Below, one piece after another: positions 23,834 through 33,658 of a stretch of DNA of 50,657 nt. Position 1 is the stretch's first letter. The number at the start of each line of letters is the position of its first letter. Origin of the DNA: Prevotella sp. (GTDB lineage: Bacteria; Bacteroidota; Bacteroidia; Bacteroidales; Bacteroidaceae); contig JAFZAE010000277.1 in the NCBI GenBank assembly GCA_017548385.1, forward strand, positions 1-50,657, given 5' to 3'. A program made the position numbers and the translations under genes. Under the pieces are notes generated by a model that saw only the letters and a program-made list of their open reading frames with translations, made no database searches and was not told the origin of the DNA.

Positions 23834-24286
23834 ATGCGACTATTAGGCAACATAGAAGCTAAAACAGACGTCAAAGGCAGAGTCTTTTTGCCGGCCTCTT
23901 TCCGCAAGGTGCTACAAGCATCGGGTGAGGAATGTCTTATCCTTCGAAAGGATGTCTACCAGACATGCCTTGTTCTATATCCTGAAAAAATATGGAACGA
24001 GCAGATGGACACACTTCGAGCAAAGCTCAATCGCTGGAATCCTGCTCATCAGCAAATCTTCCGACAATATCTTTACGACGTGGAAATAATTACTCCTGAC
24101 AGTAGTGGTAGAATACTTATCCCAAAGAAATATTTACAAGCCGTGGGTATAAACCAAAGTTTGCGCTTTATAGGTATGGGAGACTATGTAGAGATATGGA
24201 GTGTGGATGATACAGAGAAGACGTTTGTTTCTCAGGAGGAATTCACCAAGGCACTTGAGTCGCTGATGAATCAACCACCGTTTTAA
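23834..24286 (+). CDS. mraZ: Transcriptional regulator MraZ
   Basis: 150 residues, two SpoVT/AbrB-like halves. Each half has the DxxxR-type motif: TDVKGRVFLPASFRK (residues about 11-25) and PDSSGRILIPKKYLQ in the second half. MraZ forms a ring-shaped oligomer that binds direct repeats upstream of its own gene and represses the dcw cluster. The frame opens 24 codons earlier, but that extension reads through the GTGGGG operator and promoter, so MRLLGNIEAK at 23834 is the start. It is the first gene of the division/cell-wall cluster; rsmH follows after 24 bp. Confidence 0.96.
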   Translation: MRLLGNIEAKTDVKGRVFLPASFRKVLQASGEECLILRKDVYQTCLVLYPEKIWNEQMDTLRAKLNRWNPAHQQIFRQYLYDVEIITPDSSGRILIPKKYLQAVGINQSLRFIGMGDYVEIWSVDDTEKTFVSQEEFTKALESLMNQPPF

Positions 24287-24310
24287 TGTGTGTCCGTGAA
24301 ATAGAAACCT

Positions 24311-25222
24311 ATGGCATCTTATAATGAAAAATACCACGTAGCCGTTCTACTGAAAGAGAGCGTCGACGGGCTGGAAATCCAGCCCGATGGTGTTTATGTA
24401 GATGTCACATTCGGAGGTGGAGGGCACAGTCGTGAAATACTTAGCAGATTAGGAGATCATGGCCATTTGTATGGCTTTGACCAGGATGGTGACAGTATGT
24501 CGAATATCCCGTCCGACAACCGTTTTACGTTTGTCAGAAGTAATTTTAGGTTTCTTCGAAATTGGATGCGCTATTATGGTGTTGGACAGATTAATGGGCT
24601 GATAGCCGACCTGGGTGTCTCAAGTCATCATCTGGATGATGAGTCAAGAGGATTCTCGTTCAGGTTTGATGCACCACTCGATATGAGGATGAACAGCAAT
24701 GCCACTTCAACAGCTGCCGACATCGTCAACAGATATGAAGAACAACAGTTGGCTGATATCTTTCACTTATACGGTGAGTTGCACAATGCTAGAAGAATGG
24801 CATCGGTCATCGTCAAGGCAAGAAACAATGCTCCCATCCTGACAACATCACAATTGATAGAAGTCGTGTCGGGTATTATGCCACGCGAGCGTGTCAAGAA
24901 AGAGACAGCGAAGCTTTTTCAAGCTTTGAGAATCGAGGTTAATCATGAGATGGATGCCTTGGGAGAGATGCTTTATGCTGCAACAGATTTGATAACACCT
25001 GGTGGCCGCTTAGCCGTTATAACCTATCACAGCCTCGAAGACAGGATTGTGAAGAATATGATGAAAACAGGAAATGTCGAGGGTAAAACCACCCAAGATT
25101 TTTATGGTAATGTGGCTTCGCCCCTGACAATGTTGGGTAAGATCATCACACCTACCGAAGAGGAGCAAAGCCATAATCCACGAAGCCGAAGTGCCAAACT
25201 AAGAATTGCTGAAAAAAGATGA
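24311..25222 (+). CDS. rsmH: 16S rRNA (cytosine-1402-N4)-methyltransferase
   Basis: Methylates N4 of C1402 in the decoding centre of 16S rRNA using S-adenosylmethionine. 303 residues, the usual length. The SAM site is seen in YVDVTFGGGGHSREIL and YGFDQDGD. The MraW signature LIADLGVSSHHLDDESRGFSFR follows in the middle, interrupted only by ordinary substitutions. The C-terminal stretch NPRSRSAKLRIAEK is also typical. It stands second in the dcw cluster as in most bacteria, and its stop overlaps the ftsL ATG by 4 bp. Confidence 0.97.
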   Translation: MASYNEKYHVAVLLKESVDGLEIQPDGVYVDVTFGGGGHSREILSRLGDHGHLYGFDQDGDSMSNIPSDNRFTFVRSNFRFLRNWMRYYGVGQINGLIADLGVSSHHLDDESRGFSFRFDAPLDMRMNSNATSTAADIVNRYEEQQLADIFHLYGELHNARRMASVIVKARNNAPILTTSQLIEVVSGIMPRERVKKETAKLFQALRIEVNHEMDALGEMLYAATDLITPGGRLAVITYHSLEDRIVKNMMKTGNVEGKTTQDFYGNVASPLTMLGKIITPTEEEQSHNPRSRSAKLRIAEKR

Positions 25223-25701
25223 AAGAAGATAAAGATAAATATATTATAGAAGAAATTGAAGAAGACGATGAGGTGAACAATGCCTCTGAAAATTCCATGG
25301 AAAAGGAATCGCCCCATTCCCGGCCAACGTTGAAGGAGGTAATCGATGAAACCGCGCGTGAGGACGAGCAACCCTCTTCGTCAAGTTTCACGCTTCGAAA
25401 AATACTAGGTGGGGATGTACTTAACACTGCAACAATAAGGAAACAAATATGGTTGATATTGCTCATCACCTTTTTTGTGGTGCTGTATATATCCAATCGA
25501 TACAGTTGCCAGCAGAAACAACTCGAGATTGACAATCTAACTACAAAGCTCAACAATTTAAAATTTAAGACACTCTCTACATCAAGCATGTTAACTGAGA
25601 AAAGTCGCGAAAGTCATGTTATGGAATTGCTTCGTATGAACAATGACAGTACAATATACACAGCTGACCAGCCACCCTATATTATCATGGTTGGGGAATA
25701 A
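25219..25701 (+). CDS. ftsL: FtsL-like divisome protein
   Basis: 160 residues. An acidic, disordered-looking cytoplasmic part (residues 1-75) precedes one transmembrane helix (QIWLILLITFFVVLYI, about 77-92) and a short periplasmic coiled coil (QQKQLEIDNLTTKLNNLKFK). This is the FtsL layout, and the position between rsmH and ftsI is diagnostic. FtsL links FtsB and FtsQ and activates the FtsWI synthase. The N-terminal tail is longer than in E. coli FtsL, as is common in Bacteroidetes. Sequence similarity alone would be weak; the call rests on topology and position. No ftsB is in the cluster. Confidence 0.85.
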   Translation: MKEDKDKYIIEEIEEDDEVNNASENSMEKESPHSRPTLKEVIDETAREDEQPSSSSFTLRKILGGDVLNTATIRKQIWLILLITFFVVLYISNRYSCQQKQLEIDNLTTKLNNLKFKTLSTSSMLTEKSRESHVMELLRMNNDSTIYTADQPPYIIMVGE

Positions 25702-25754
25702 AAAACAAAGATTCATTTAGACAGGCCTACTTAATATTAATTGATTGATTGGAA

Positions 25755-27893
25755 ATGAGCAAATTTGACAACAGAAAGATTATCCCACGCTATTCGCTCA
25801 TCGCTGTCGTGATGACACTGCTCGGCGTTGCCGTAATTGGTAAGGCCACGTATACTATGACCGTGAAACACGACTATTGGATGGAGGTGTCCAAAAGAAT
25901 TGAATCCGACAACAACAGCTTACATCCTGAGCGAGGAAATATACTCAGTGACAATGGAGAGTTGTTGGCAAGTACGCTGCCTGAATATAAATTGGCGGTG
26001 GATTTTACTGTTGGCGGCGAAAAAGGATTGAAGTTGTGGGAAGAGAAGATGGATAGCATCTGCGAGGGATTGCATGAGATTTTTCCTGAAAAATCTGTGC
26101 AGGAATTCAAGGATTATTTAAAGAATGGCCTCGATAATAAGAAACGGTATTACTTAATTTGGCCCAAACGCGTGGATTATGAAACATTTAAAAAGGTAGA
26201 GCGATTGCCCATATTCAATATGAGTAGATTTGTCGGTGGATTCTGCCCGGAAAAAAACAATGCACGAAGGAAACCTTTTGGATCACTCGCTGCACGTACC
26301 ATCGGTGATGTGGATCATGAGAAAGATTCTGCGCGCTATGGACTTGAAAGTACGTTCGACCGAGTGTTACGAGGTGAGATGGGTAAATATCATCGACGAA
26401 AAGTAATGAATAGGTATCTCAGCTTCACCGACAAACCTGCTACGAATGGTGACGATATTCTGACAACTATTAACGTTCAGATGCAAGATATTGCAGAAAA
26501 GGCAATTCTGCAAAAACTTCAACAGTATAATGGTGATGTTGGAGTGGCAGTATTGATGGAAGTGGAGACTGGAGACGTGAAAGCCATCGTCAATTTGGAA
26601 AAATGTTCCGATGGTGTTTACCGTGAACGAATCAATCATGCCGTATCCGACATGCTTGAACCTGGGTCTGTCTTTAAGACTGCCTCTGTGATGGTGGCTC
26701 TCGATGATGGAGTTGCCGACACAAGTACGATGATTGACACAGGTAAAGGAATCATGAAGATGTACGACAGGCAGATGAAAGACCATAACTATGGAAATGG
26801 TGGGTATGGCTATATTTCATTGGGACGGGCCCTGCAAGTAAGTTCAAATATTGGTGTGAGTTATATCATTAAGAAAAACTATGCGGAAACACCCGAGGAT
26901 TTTGTCGACGGATTATTCCGTGTCGGTATAGCAGAAGACCTCAAAATACCCATAGATGAATACCAACCCCCTCGTATCACACGGCCTGAACGTAACTCTA
27001 AGGGGCATTTCACCAACTGGAATTTGCCGAAGCTGCCATGGATGAGTATTGGGTATGCTTCACAGGTTGCACCCATCAATACATTGACGTTCTACAATGC
27101 TATTGCCAACAACGGCAAGATGGTTAAGCCTCGTTTTGTCAAACAGCGTCTCAGAGAAGGTGAAGTAGTAGAGGAATATCCGGTGGAAGTCTTGCGTGAG
27201 CAAATTTGTAAGCCACAGACACTTGGTAAAATACGGACATTGTTGGAGAAAGTTGTAACAAATGGTACAGGATTGCCTGCAAAGAGTCAATCGTTCAAGA
27301 TTGCGGGAAAGACAGGAACTGCTCTAATCTCGCAAGGGCGAGGTGGATATAAAACGGGTACAGTGAAATATCTTGTCAGTTTTGTGGGGTATTTCCCTTC
27401 CGACCAACCCAGGTACAGTTGTATAGTCTGTATTCAGAAGTCGGGAATGCCGGCATCGGGAGGACTGATTAGCGGAACAGCGTTACGAGACATTGCCGAG
27501 GGGGTTATGGCACGAAATCTCAATGTAGAATCTTCATATGCTGAAGACAATGTGGAACAACGATACCCCAAGCAAATATCAGGCAATCTGAACGCTATTT
27601 ATCATGTCTTGACTCATTTGGGTTATAATTCATCATATGGCGATAACAAAAATAGTAAAAATGTGTGGGGTAATGTGGATTTCTCGAATGGCCAATACAT
27701 GTATAAAGCAAGAGAGACATCCGAGGAGACCATGCCCGATGTAAACGGACTTGGGGCACGCGACGCTGTGTTTATGTTGGAGCGTATGGGCTTGAAAGTT
27801 AGATTGCATGGTCGGGGAAAGGTGAAAACTCAAAGTATAGCTGTCGGTACAAAAATTGCAGGTGGTGAAGTGTGTGAGCTTTATCTCATCTAA
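25755..27893 (+). CDS. ftsI: Division-specific peptidoglycan transpeptidase (PBP3/FtsI type)
   Basis: 712 residues. It cross-links septal peptidoglycan in the periplasm. One membrane anchor lies near residues 14-34, then the dimerisation domain beginning LHPERGNILSDNG, then the transpeptidase. The active-site motifs are Ser305-Val-Phe-Lys308 (in EPGSVFKTAS), Ser363-Ser-Asn365, and Lys519-Thr-Gly521. A C-terminal PASTA domain begins at MPDVNGLGARDAV. An in-frame TTG lies two codons upstream, but the ATG at 25755 (MSKFDNRK) is the normal start. FtsI acts with FtsW, encoded further down the cluster. It is the target family of beta-lactams; nothing here shows resistance. Confidence 0.95.
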   Translation: MSKFDNRKIIPRYSLIAVVMTLLGVAVIGKATYTMTVKHDYWMEVSKRIESDNNSLHPERGNILSDNGELLASTLPEYKLAVDFTVGGEKGLKLWEEKMDSICEGLHEIFPEKSVQEFKDYLKNGLDNKKRYYLIWPKRVDYETFKKVERLPIFNMSRFVGGFCPEKNNARRKPFGSLAARTIGDVDHEKDSARYGLESTFDRVLRGEMGKYHRRKVMNRYLSFTDKPATNGDDILTTINVQMQDIAEKAILQKLQQYNGDVGVAVLMEVETGDVKAIVNLEKCSDGVYRERINHAVSDMLEPGSVFKTASVMVALDDGVADTSTMIDTGKGIMKMYDRQMKDHNYGNGGYGYISLGRALQVSSNIGVSYIIKKNYAETPEDFVDGLFRVGIAEDLKIPIDEYQPPRITRPERNSKGHFTNWNLPKLPWMSIGYASQVAPINTLTFYNAIANNGKMVKPRFVKQRLREGEVVEEYPVEVLREQICKPQTLGKIRTLLEKVVTNGTGLPAKSQSFKIAGKTGTALISQGRGGYKTGTVKYLVSFVGYFPSDQPRYSCIVCIQKSGMPASGGLISGTALRDIAEGVMARNLNVESSYAEDNVEQRYPKQISGNLNAIYHVLTHLGYNSSYGDNKNSKNVWGNVDFSNGQYMYKARETSEETMPDVNGLGARDAVFMLERMGLKVRLHGRGKVKTQSIAVGTKIAGGEVCELYLI

Positions 27894-27927
27894 CAAGACA
27901 TGAACAAATGACTAAAAAGACATATTT

Positions 27928-29382
27928 ATGTTATTAAAGGATATTATAAGCAAAATAAAGGTATCGCATCTCGAAGGACGAGAAGATATCGACATTACGG
28001 GTGTGAATATCGACTCGCGGAAAATCTCAAATGGACATCTCTTTGTGGCCATTAAGGGCACTCAGGTTGATGGGCATCAATATATAGCCAAAGCGATAGA
28101 GAATGGTGCCATCGCCGTGGTTTGCGAACAACTTCCACCCATGCTGATAGAAGGTGTCACTTATGTGGTGACAGAGTCTACGGAGAATGCCGTTGGCATC
28201 TTGGCTACTGTTTTCTATGGTGATCCATCACACAAGTTGAAATTAGTGGGTGTAACGGGAACCAATGGTAAAACCACCATTGCCACATTATTATATAATA
28301 TGTTCCGTAAGATGGGACATAAATGTGGATTGTTGTCGACAGTATGTAACTATATCGAAGACGATGCACTGCCTACGGGACATACCACCCCCGACCCAAT
28401 AGAACTAAACCAGTTATTGGCTCGAATGGTGAAGGCAGGATGTGAATATGCATTTATGGAATGTAGCAGCCATGCCATTGCACAAAAACGTATCGGCGGA
28501 CTACATTTTGAGGGTGGTATTTTTACCAATCTCACTCGTGATCACCTTGATTATCATAAAACATTTGAAAATTACCGTGACGCAAAGAAAACTTTTTTTG
28601 ACAATCTGCCAAAATCAGCTTTCGCCATCATCAACGCTGATGATAAAAATGGTGATGTGATGGTTCAAAATTGTAAAGCACGGGTAAAGAAGTATTCCAT
28701 GCGTAGCATGGCAGATTTCCATGCACGTATTTTGGAATGTCATTTCGAAGGAATGTACTTGGAAATTAACGGACGTGAGATAGGGGTGCAATTCATAGGT
28801 AAATTCAATGTAAGTAATTTGTTGGCGGTTTATGGTGCTGCTATTATGCTCGGAAAAGAACCAGAGGAAATATTGTTGGTTATGAGTACTTTGCAAAGCG
28901 TGAGTGGAAGATTACAGCCAGTACATTCACCAGAGGGATTTACCGCCATCGTGGATTATGCACACACACCTGATGCTTTGGAAAATGTGCTCAATGCCAT
29001 ACACGAAGTACTTGGACCCGATGGCAAGATTATAACAGTGTGTGGTGCTGGAGGAAACCGTGATAAAGGAAAACGTCCACAGATGGCACGTGAGGCAGTC
29101 AGACAAAGTGACCATGTAATCATTACCAGCGACAACCCACGCTTTGAGGAGCCTGAGGCCATTATATCTGATATGTTAGCTGGACTCACCCCCCAACAAA
29201 GACGAAAAGTACTGACAAATACCGACCGTCGAGAAGCTATACGTACAGCATGTTTGATGGCACATAAAGGAGATGTTGTGCTTGTAGCAGGAAAAGGACA
29301 TGAAAACTATCAGGAAATCAAAGGGGTGAAGCATCATTTCGATGACAAGGAAGTGCTACTTGACATTTTTTCAGAGACATAG
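27928..29382 (+). CDS. murE: UDP-MurNAc-tripeptide synthetase (meso-DAP adding)
   Basis: Adds the third amino acid to UDP-MurNAc-L-Ala-D-Glu in the cytoplasm. 484 residues. The ATP P-loop is [10 protein letters not shown]. The Mur-ligase carbamoyl-lysine and central-domain region is present ([18 protein letters not shown]). The specificity loop reads DNPR at residues 402-405, the motif of enzymes that use meso-diaminopimelate rather than lysine. That predicts DAP-type peptidoglycan, as in other Bacteroidetes. It is separated from ftsI by 34 bp and from mraY by 27 bp. Confidence 0.96.
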   Translation: MLLKDIISKIKVSHLEGREDIDITGVNIDSRKISNGHLFVAIKGTQVDGHQYIAKAIENGAIAVVCEQLPPMLIEGVTYVVTESTENAVGILATVFYGDPSHKLKLVGVTGTNGKTTIATLLYNMFRKMGHKCGLLSTVCNYIEDDALPTGHTTPDPIELNQLLARMVKAGCEYAFMECSSHAIAQKRIGGLHFEGGIFTNLTRDHLDYHKTFENYRDAKKTFFDNLPKSAFAIINADDKNGDVMVQNCKARVKKYSMRSMADFHARILECHFEGMYLEINGREIGVQFIGKFNVSNLLAVYGAAIMLGKEPEEILLVMSTLQSVSGRLQPVHSPEGFTAIVDYAHTPDALENVLNAIHEVLGPDGKIITVCGAGGNRDKGKRPQMAREAVRQSDHVIITSDNPRFEEPEAIISDMLAGLTPQQRRKVLTNTDRREAIRTACLMAHKGDVVLVAGKGHENYQEIKGVKHHFDDKEVLLDIFSET

Positions 29383-29409
29383 ACAAGGTTTTATTTAGAT
29401 ACAAATATT

Positions 29410-30681
29410 ATGTTATATTATTTCTTCCGTTTCTTAGAGCAATATGACATCCCAGGCTCACGAATGTGGATGTATATCTCGTTTCGTTCTTTGCTTACAC
29501 TCATATTGTCGTTGCTCATATCAGCATGGTTTGGTGGTAAGTTCATTAAGTATATGAAACGTCGCAATATCAGTGAAACACAACGCGACAAGTCTATTGA
29601 CCCGTTTGGCACTGAAAAAAAAGGCGTGCCTACAATGGGAGGCATCATTATCATGGTATCCATACTGATTCCTGTATTGTTATTGGGACGTATGCGTAAC
29701 ATTTACCTTATCTTGATGATTATCACAACGATTTGGTTGGGCTTCCTTGGGTTTCTTGATGACTATATCAAAATATTCAAGAATAATAAAGAGGGGTTAA
29801 AAGGTAAATACAAAATTGTAGGTCAGGTAAGTATTGGGTTAATTGTTGGCATTGTTTTATGGGCAAGCCCCGATGCTAAGATTCACGAGAATGTCACTAC
29901 AGAGAAACAAGAAACTGTCTCGGTGGTAACACATAAATCTGAGGCGGAGAAGTCACTCAAAACCACCATACCGTTCTTTAAGAACAATAATCTGGACTAT
30001 TCTGAAGTGATGTCTTTTTGTGGAAAGTATAAGAATATAGCCGGTTGGGTTTTGTTTATGTTAATGACCATTTTGGTTGTGACAGCAGTGAGTAATGGTG
30101 CAAACTTGAACGATGGTATGGATGGCTTGTGTGCAGGCACATCGGCTATCATAGGCGTGGCTCTTGGTATATTAGCTTATGTGAGTAGCCATATAGAATA
30201 CGCTTCTTACCTTAATATCATGTATATACCACGTTCTGAGGAACTTGTAGTCTTCTTATGTGCTTTCGTGGGAGCTATGGCTGGATTCCTTTGGTACAAT
30301 GCGTATCCGGCACAAGTCTTCATGGGCGACACAGGCTCGCTAATGGTAGGTGGAATCATCGGCGTTGGAGCAATTATTATCCATAAAGAGTTGCTTTTAC
30401 CTATACTCTGTGGAATTTTCTTAGTGGAAAGTTTAAGTGTAATGATTCAGACATTATATTTCAAATATCGACTGCGTAAAGGGGAACGCGTGAGAGTTTT
30501 CCGCTCCACACCTATACACGATAATTTCCGCAAGCTCGATTCCCAACTTGACCCAACAAGCAGGTATATCTTCCGCAATTGGCCCAAACGCCAGTTCCAT
30601 GAGTCGAAAATCACAATACGCTTTTGGATCGTTGCACTTATCTTGGCAGCCTTGACAATTATTACCTTGAAAATAAGATAG
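29410..30681 (+). CDS. mraY: Phospho-MurNAc-pentapeptide transferase
   Basis: Transfers phospho-MurNAc-pentapeptide from UDP to undecaprenyl phosphate, making lipid I on the inner membrane. 423 residues, about ten membrane helices. Active-site blocks are visible: KKGVPTMGGI, FLDDYIKIF with the paired Asp, NLNDGMDGLCAGT, and MGDTGSLMVGG. Compared with the roughly 360-residue E. coli enzyme there is an insertion of about 60 residues (IHENVTTEKQ to YKNIAG region), a feature common in Bacteroidetes MraY that lies in an extramembrane loop. A 156-bp spacer separates it from murD. Confidence 0.96.
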   Translation: MLYYFFRFLEQYDIPGSRMWMYISFRSLLTLILSLLISAWFGGKFIKYMKRRNISETQRDKSIDPFGTEKKGVPTMGGIIIMVSILIPVLLLGRMRNIYLILMIITTIWLGFLGFLDDYIKIFKNNKEGLKGKYKIVGQVSIGLIVGIVLWASPDAKIHENVTTEKQETVSVVTHKSEAEKSLKTTIPFFKNNNLDYSEVMSFCGKYKNIAGWVLFMLMTILVVTAVSNGANLNDGMDGLCAGTSAIIGVALGILAYVSSHIEYASYLNIMYIPRSEELVVFLCAFVGAMAGFLWYNAYPAQVFMGDTGSLMVGGIIGVGAIIIHKELLLPILCGIFLVESLSVMIQTLYFKYRLRKGERVRVFRSTPIHDNFRKLDSQLDPTSRYIFRNWPKRQFHESKITIRFWIVALILAALTIITLKIR

Positions 30682-30837
30682 AATAAGATAGTATCTCTAA
30701 TGAGAATAAGAATAAATAATTGATTGATTTTAAACACATTGATTGGAAAGAATTATTTGATTGGAAATTTGTTATTTGAAAGAAAAAAGTACAAAGATTT
30801 GGAAGAAGTTCGATAAAGTAAGAAGAAAGGATTGTAT
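30682..30837 (+). other. A/T-rich mraY-murD spacer with short repeats
   Basis: The spacer has no convincing gene and no TAnnTTTG element that I trust. It contains two copies of TTGATTGGAAA (30739-30749 and 30757-30767); a third copy ends at the ftsI start (25745-25755). Confidence 0.5.
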
Positions 30838-32169
30838 ATGAAGAGAATAGTTGTATTAGGCGCGGCAGAGAGTGGTGCCGGTGCCGCTGTATTGGCAAAA
30901 AAACAAGGTTTCGATGTGTTTGTTTCCGATATGTCGAAAATAAAGGAAAAATACAAGGAAATGCTCAACTCCCATGGTATAGAGTGGGAAGAGGAATGTC
31001 ATAGTGAAGAGAGAATTCTTAATGCCGACGAGATAATTAAAAGTCCAGGAATCCCTGCAAATGCACCAATCATGATGTCTGTCGCAGAACGTGGAATTCA
31101 TGTCATAAGCGAGATAGAATTTGCTGGAAGATATACGCAGTCGAAAATGATTTGTATTACAGGAAGCAATGGTAAAACCACCACTACCTCACTGATTTAC
31201 CACATTTTTAAATCTGCGGGATATGATGCTGGGTTGGCAGGAAACATTGGACGAAGTTTGGCACTTCAAGTTGCCGAAGACCCACACGAATACTACATTA
31301 TCGAACTGAGTTCTTTTCAGCTCGACAATATGTATGATTTCCGTGCCAATATTGCCATTCTGTTAAATATTACTCCCGACCATCTGGACCGTTATGACAA
31401 TAATATGCAAAATTATGTGGATTCCAAGATGCGTATCGTACAGAATCAAACCGACAATGATAGTTTTATCTATTGGAACGACGATCCAATCATCAAACGT
31501 GAATTGGAGAAGTATGATATAAAAGCCATTAAATATCCATTTTCAGAGTTGAAAACAAATGGTTCGATAGGATATATCGAAGAAGGGAAATATATCCTTG
31601 AAAAACCCACACCTTTCAATATGGAGCAAGAAGAACTGAGCCTTACAGGGAAACACAACATATACAATTCTTTGGCTGCAGGACTTGCATCGAATATTGC
31701 AGGAGTTCGTAAAGAATATATTCGCAAAAGCCTGAGTGATTTCCCAGGAGTGGAGCATAGATTGGAAAAAGTGGCTATGGTGAGAGGGGTGTTATATGTC
31801 AACGACTCTAAGGCTACGAATGTGGATGCATGCTGGTATGCTTTGGAGAGTATGAATACAAAGACAATCTTAATTGTTGGAGGTAAAGACAAGGGTAACG
31901 ACTATAATGCTATTAAACAGCTTGTTGTTGAGAAATGTAGCGGCATAGTTTTCCTTGGTGCAGACAACAGCAAACTTCATTTGTTCTTCGACCCACTGGG
32001 AATCCCCACTCGCGATACCCATTGCATGAAAGACTGTGTGAATGCGTGCTACGAAATGGCAAAGCCAGGTGAAACAGTGTTGCTGAGTCCATGCTGTGCT
32101 AGTTTCGACCTTTTCAAAAACATGGAAGACAGAGGTGAACAATTCAAGACGCTTGTGAGAAACTTGTAA
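30838..32169 (+). CDS. murD: UDP-MurNAc-L-alanine:D-glutamate ligase
   Basis: Adds D-Glu to UDP-MurNAc-L-Ala. 443 residues. The N-terminal UDP-binding Rossmann-like region is VLGAAESGAGAAVLA. The P-loop is ITGSNGKTTTT. The central-domain motif is NITPDHLDRY, and the C-terminal domain contains YVNDSKATN and the GGKDKGNDY block typical of MurD. A TTG two codons upstream (30832) is in frame, but the ATG at 30838 (MKRIVVLG) starts exactly where family members do. Next gene: ftsW, after 25 bp. Confidence 0.96.
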   Translation: MKRIVVLGAAESGAGAAVLAKKQGFDVFVSDMSKIKEKYKEMLNSHGIEWEEECHSEERILNADEIIKSPGIPANAPIMMSVAERGIHVISEIEFAGRYTQSKMICITGSNGKTTTTSLIYHIFKSAGYDAGLAGNIGRSLALQVAEDPHEYYIIELSSFQLDNMYDFRANIAILLNITPDHLDRYDNNMQNYVDSKMRIVQNQTDNDSFIYWNDDPIIKRELEKYDIKAIKYPFSELKTNGSIGYIEEGKYILEKPTPFNMEQEELSLTGKHNIYNSLAAGLASNIAGVRKEYIRKSLSDFPGVEHRLEKVAMVRGVLYVNDSKATNVDACWYALESMNTKTILIVGGKDKGNDYNAIKQLVVEKCSGIVFLGADNSKLHLFFDPLGIPTRDTHCMKDCVNACYEMAKPGETVLLSPCCASFDLFKNMEDRGEQFKTLVRNL

Positions 32170-32194
32170 AATTAATGTTGGAAATAAATAGAAA

Positions 32195-33442
32195 ATGAGA
32201 ATACCATTAGCCAATTTCTTTAAGGGAGACAAGGTCATCTGGATGATCTTTTTCTTCCTTTGCATCATCAGCGTGATGGAAGTCTTTAGTTCCAGCAGTA
32301 TGCTCGTGTATGACGAAAGCAATTACTGGGGACCATTGACAAAGCATGCCCTCCTTTTGTTGGTAGGTATTATCATCACGGTGGTGGTCCAGAATATTGA
32401 CTGTAAATATTTTAAGATTGTCACGCCTTTTTTATTGCTCGTCTCATTCCTCACTTTGGTATGGGTGCTTGTTGCTGGACAGACCACCAACGGAGCCCAA
32501 CGATGGGTGGGGCTCCTTGGCGTGCAGTTTCAACCATCAGAAATTGCAAAGGGAGCAATTGTATTGGCTACAGCGCAGATACTCAGTGCAATGCAGACGG
32601 AGGATGGGACAGAGAAAAACACGTTCAAATATATCTGCACGGCCACATTACCACTTGTAGGACTCATTCTGCTTGAAAATCTCTCTACTGCTGTCCTTAT
32701 TCTCATTGTGGTTGTTGAAATGATGTTCTATGGCAGAGTATCAGGGAAAATTCTCGGTCGAATCGTTGGAGGGGCTGTTGTTGCTGTGGCTCTCATGATA
32801 GGACTGGTATTTCTGTTGGGAAAAGAGGAACCTGTGGCCAATGACAAACAAAATTTCACAGAACGCTATGATACAACGTCGAGTTCGGAAAAGGTCGACT
32901 CAACTTCATTCTTTGAGGATATGTTTCATAGAGCGGGAACGTGGAAAAAACGTATAATCAAATTTGTTGGTTCAGAGGATGTTCCTCCAGATAGCTTTGA
33001 CCTTAGAAATGATGCGCAAATTGGTTATTCGAATATTGCCATTGCCTCGTCAGAATTCGTGGGAAAAGGCCCTGGAAATTCAGAAGCACGTGATTTCTTG
33101 CCACAGTCGTTCTCCGACTTCATCTATGCCATCATCATTGAGGAGATGGGACTTTTTGGGGCAATCTTGGTGATGCTACTTTACATCTTCTTGCTATTTA
33201 GGGCTGGTAGGATAGCTGATCGGTGCGAGAATGCATTTCCGGCATTTCTTGTGATGGGACTTGGCCTAATGCTCGTCACGCAGGCAATGTTCAATATGAT
33301 GGTGGCTGTTGGATTGGCGCCAGTCACAGGCCAACCATTGCCACTTATTAGTAAAGGCGGCACATCGACCATTATCAATTGTGCATATATTGGTGCTATG
33401 TTGAGTGTAAGCATTTCAGCAAAGAAGAAATCCACAAACTAA
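32195..33442 (+). CDS. ftsW: SEDS peptidoglycan polymerase FtsW
   Basis: Septal glycan polymerase that uses lipid II with FtsI. 415 residues with about ten membrane helices. SEDS landmarks are VGLLGVQFQPSEIAK, the FVGKGPGNSEARDFLPQS loop, and SDFIYAIIIEEMG, where the Asp is the expected catalytic residue. TGQPLPLISKGGTS near the end is the other family hallmark. A long hydrophilic loop of roughly 80 residues (after LVFLLGKEEP) precedes the catalytic loop; this enlargement is usual in Bacteroidetes. It is followed by a 216-bp spacer before murG. Confidence 0.96.
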   Translation: MRIPLANFFKGDKVIWMIFFFLCIISVMEVFSSSSMLVYDESNYWGPLTKHALLLLVGIIITVVVQNIDCKYFKIVTPFLLLVSFLTLVWVLVAGQTTNGAQRWVGLLGVQFQPSEIAKGAIVLATAQILSAMQTEDGTEKNTFKYICTATLPLVGLILLENLSTAVLILIVVVEMMFYGRVSGKILGRIVGGAVVAVALMIGLVFLLGKEEPVANDKQNFTERYDTTSSSEKVDSTSFFEDMFHRAGTWKKRIIKFVGSEDVPPDSFDLRNDAQIGYSNIAIASSEFVGKGPGNSEARDFLPQSFSDFIYAIIIEEMGLFGAILVMLLYIFLLFRAGRIADRCENAFPAFLVMGLGLMLVTQAMFNMMVAVGLAPVTGQPLPLISKGGTSTIINCAYIGAMLSVSISAKKKSTN

Positions 33443-33633
33443 GCAGGCGTTCAACAGCTGGTTCTTTCTGGCAAGATTCTATTCAAACCGTCTATTCTTT
33501 AGGCGGCGGTTTTGCCGTCGCTCTTTAAACAACTCAAAAAACACAAGAAAATAAAAACACAAGAAAAAACTTAAAAACTCAAAAACACAAAATAATTTGC
33601 TTGTAAAAATTGTGATAAGAGAAAAAAAATGAG
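33443..33633 (+). other. ftsW-murG spacer
   Basis: Short A-rich stretch. It contains an imperfect GC hairpin (GGCGGC / GCCGTC around 33502-33520) not followed by a T-run, and several AAAACACAA-like repeats. No gene seen. It ends at a TAnnTTTG element, so part of ftsW transcription may stop or be processed here before a new start for murG. Confidence 0.4.
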
Positions 33634-33641
33634 TAATTTTG
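33634..33641 (+). promoter_or_regulatory. Internal dcw promoter before murG
   Basis: TAATTTTG fits TAnnTTTG, with a TTG 21 bp upstream (33610-33612) as a possible -33 element. If real, it excludes the ATG at 33629 as the murG start for transcripts made here. Confidence 0.55.
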
Positions 33642-33658
33642 CCAATCGAAATAAAAGC

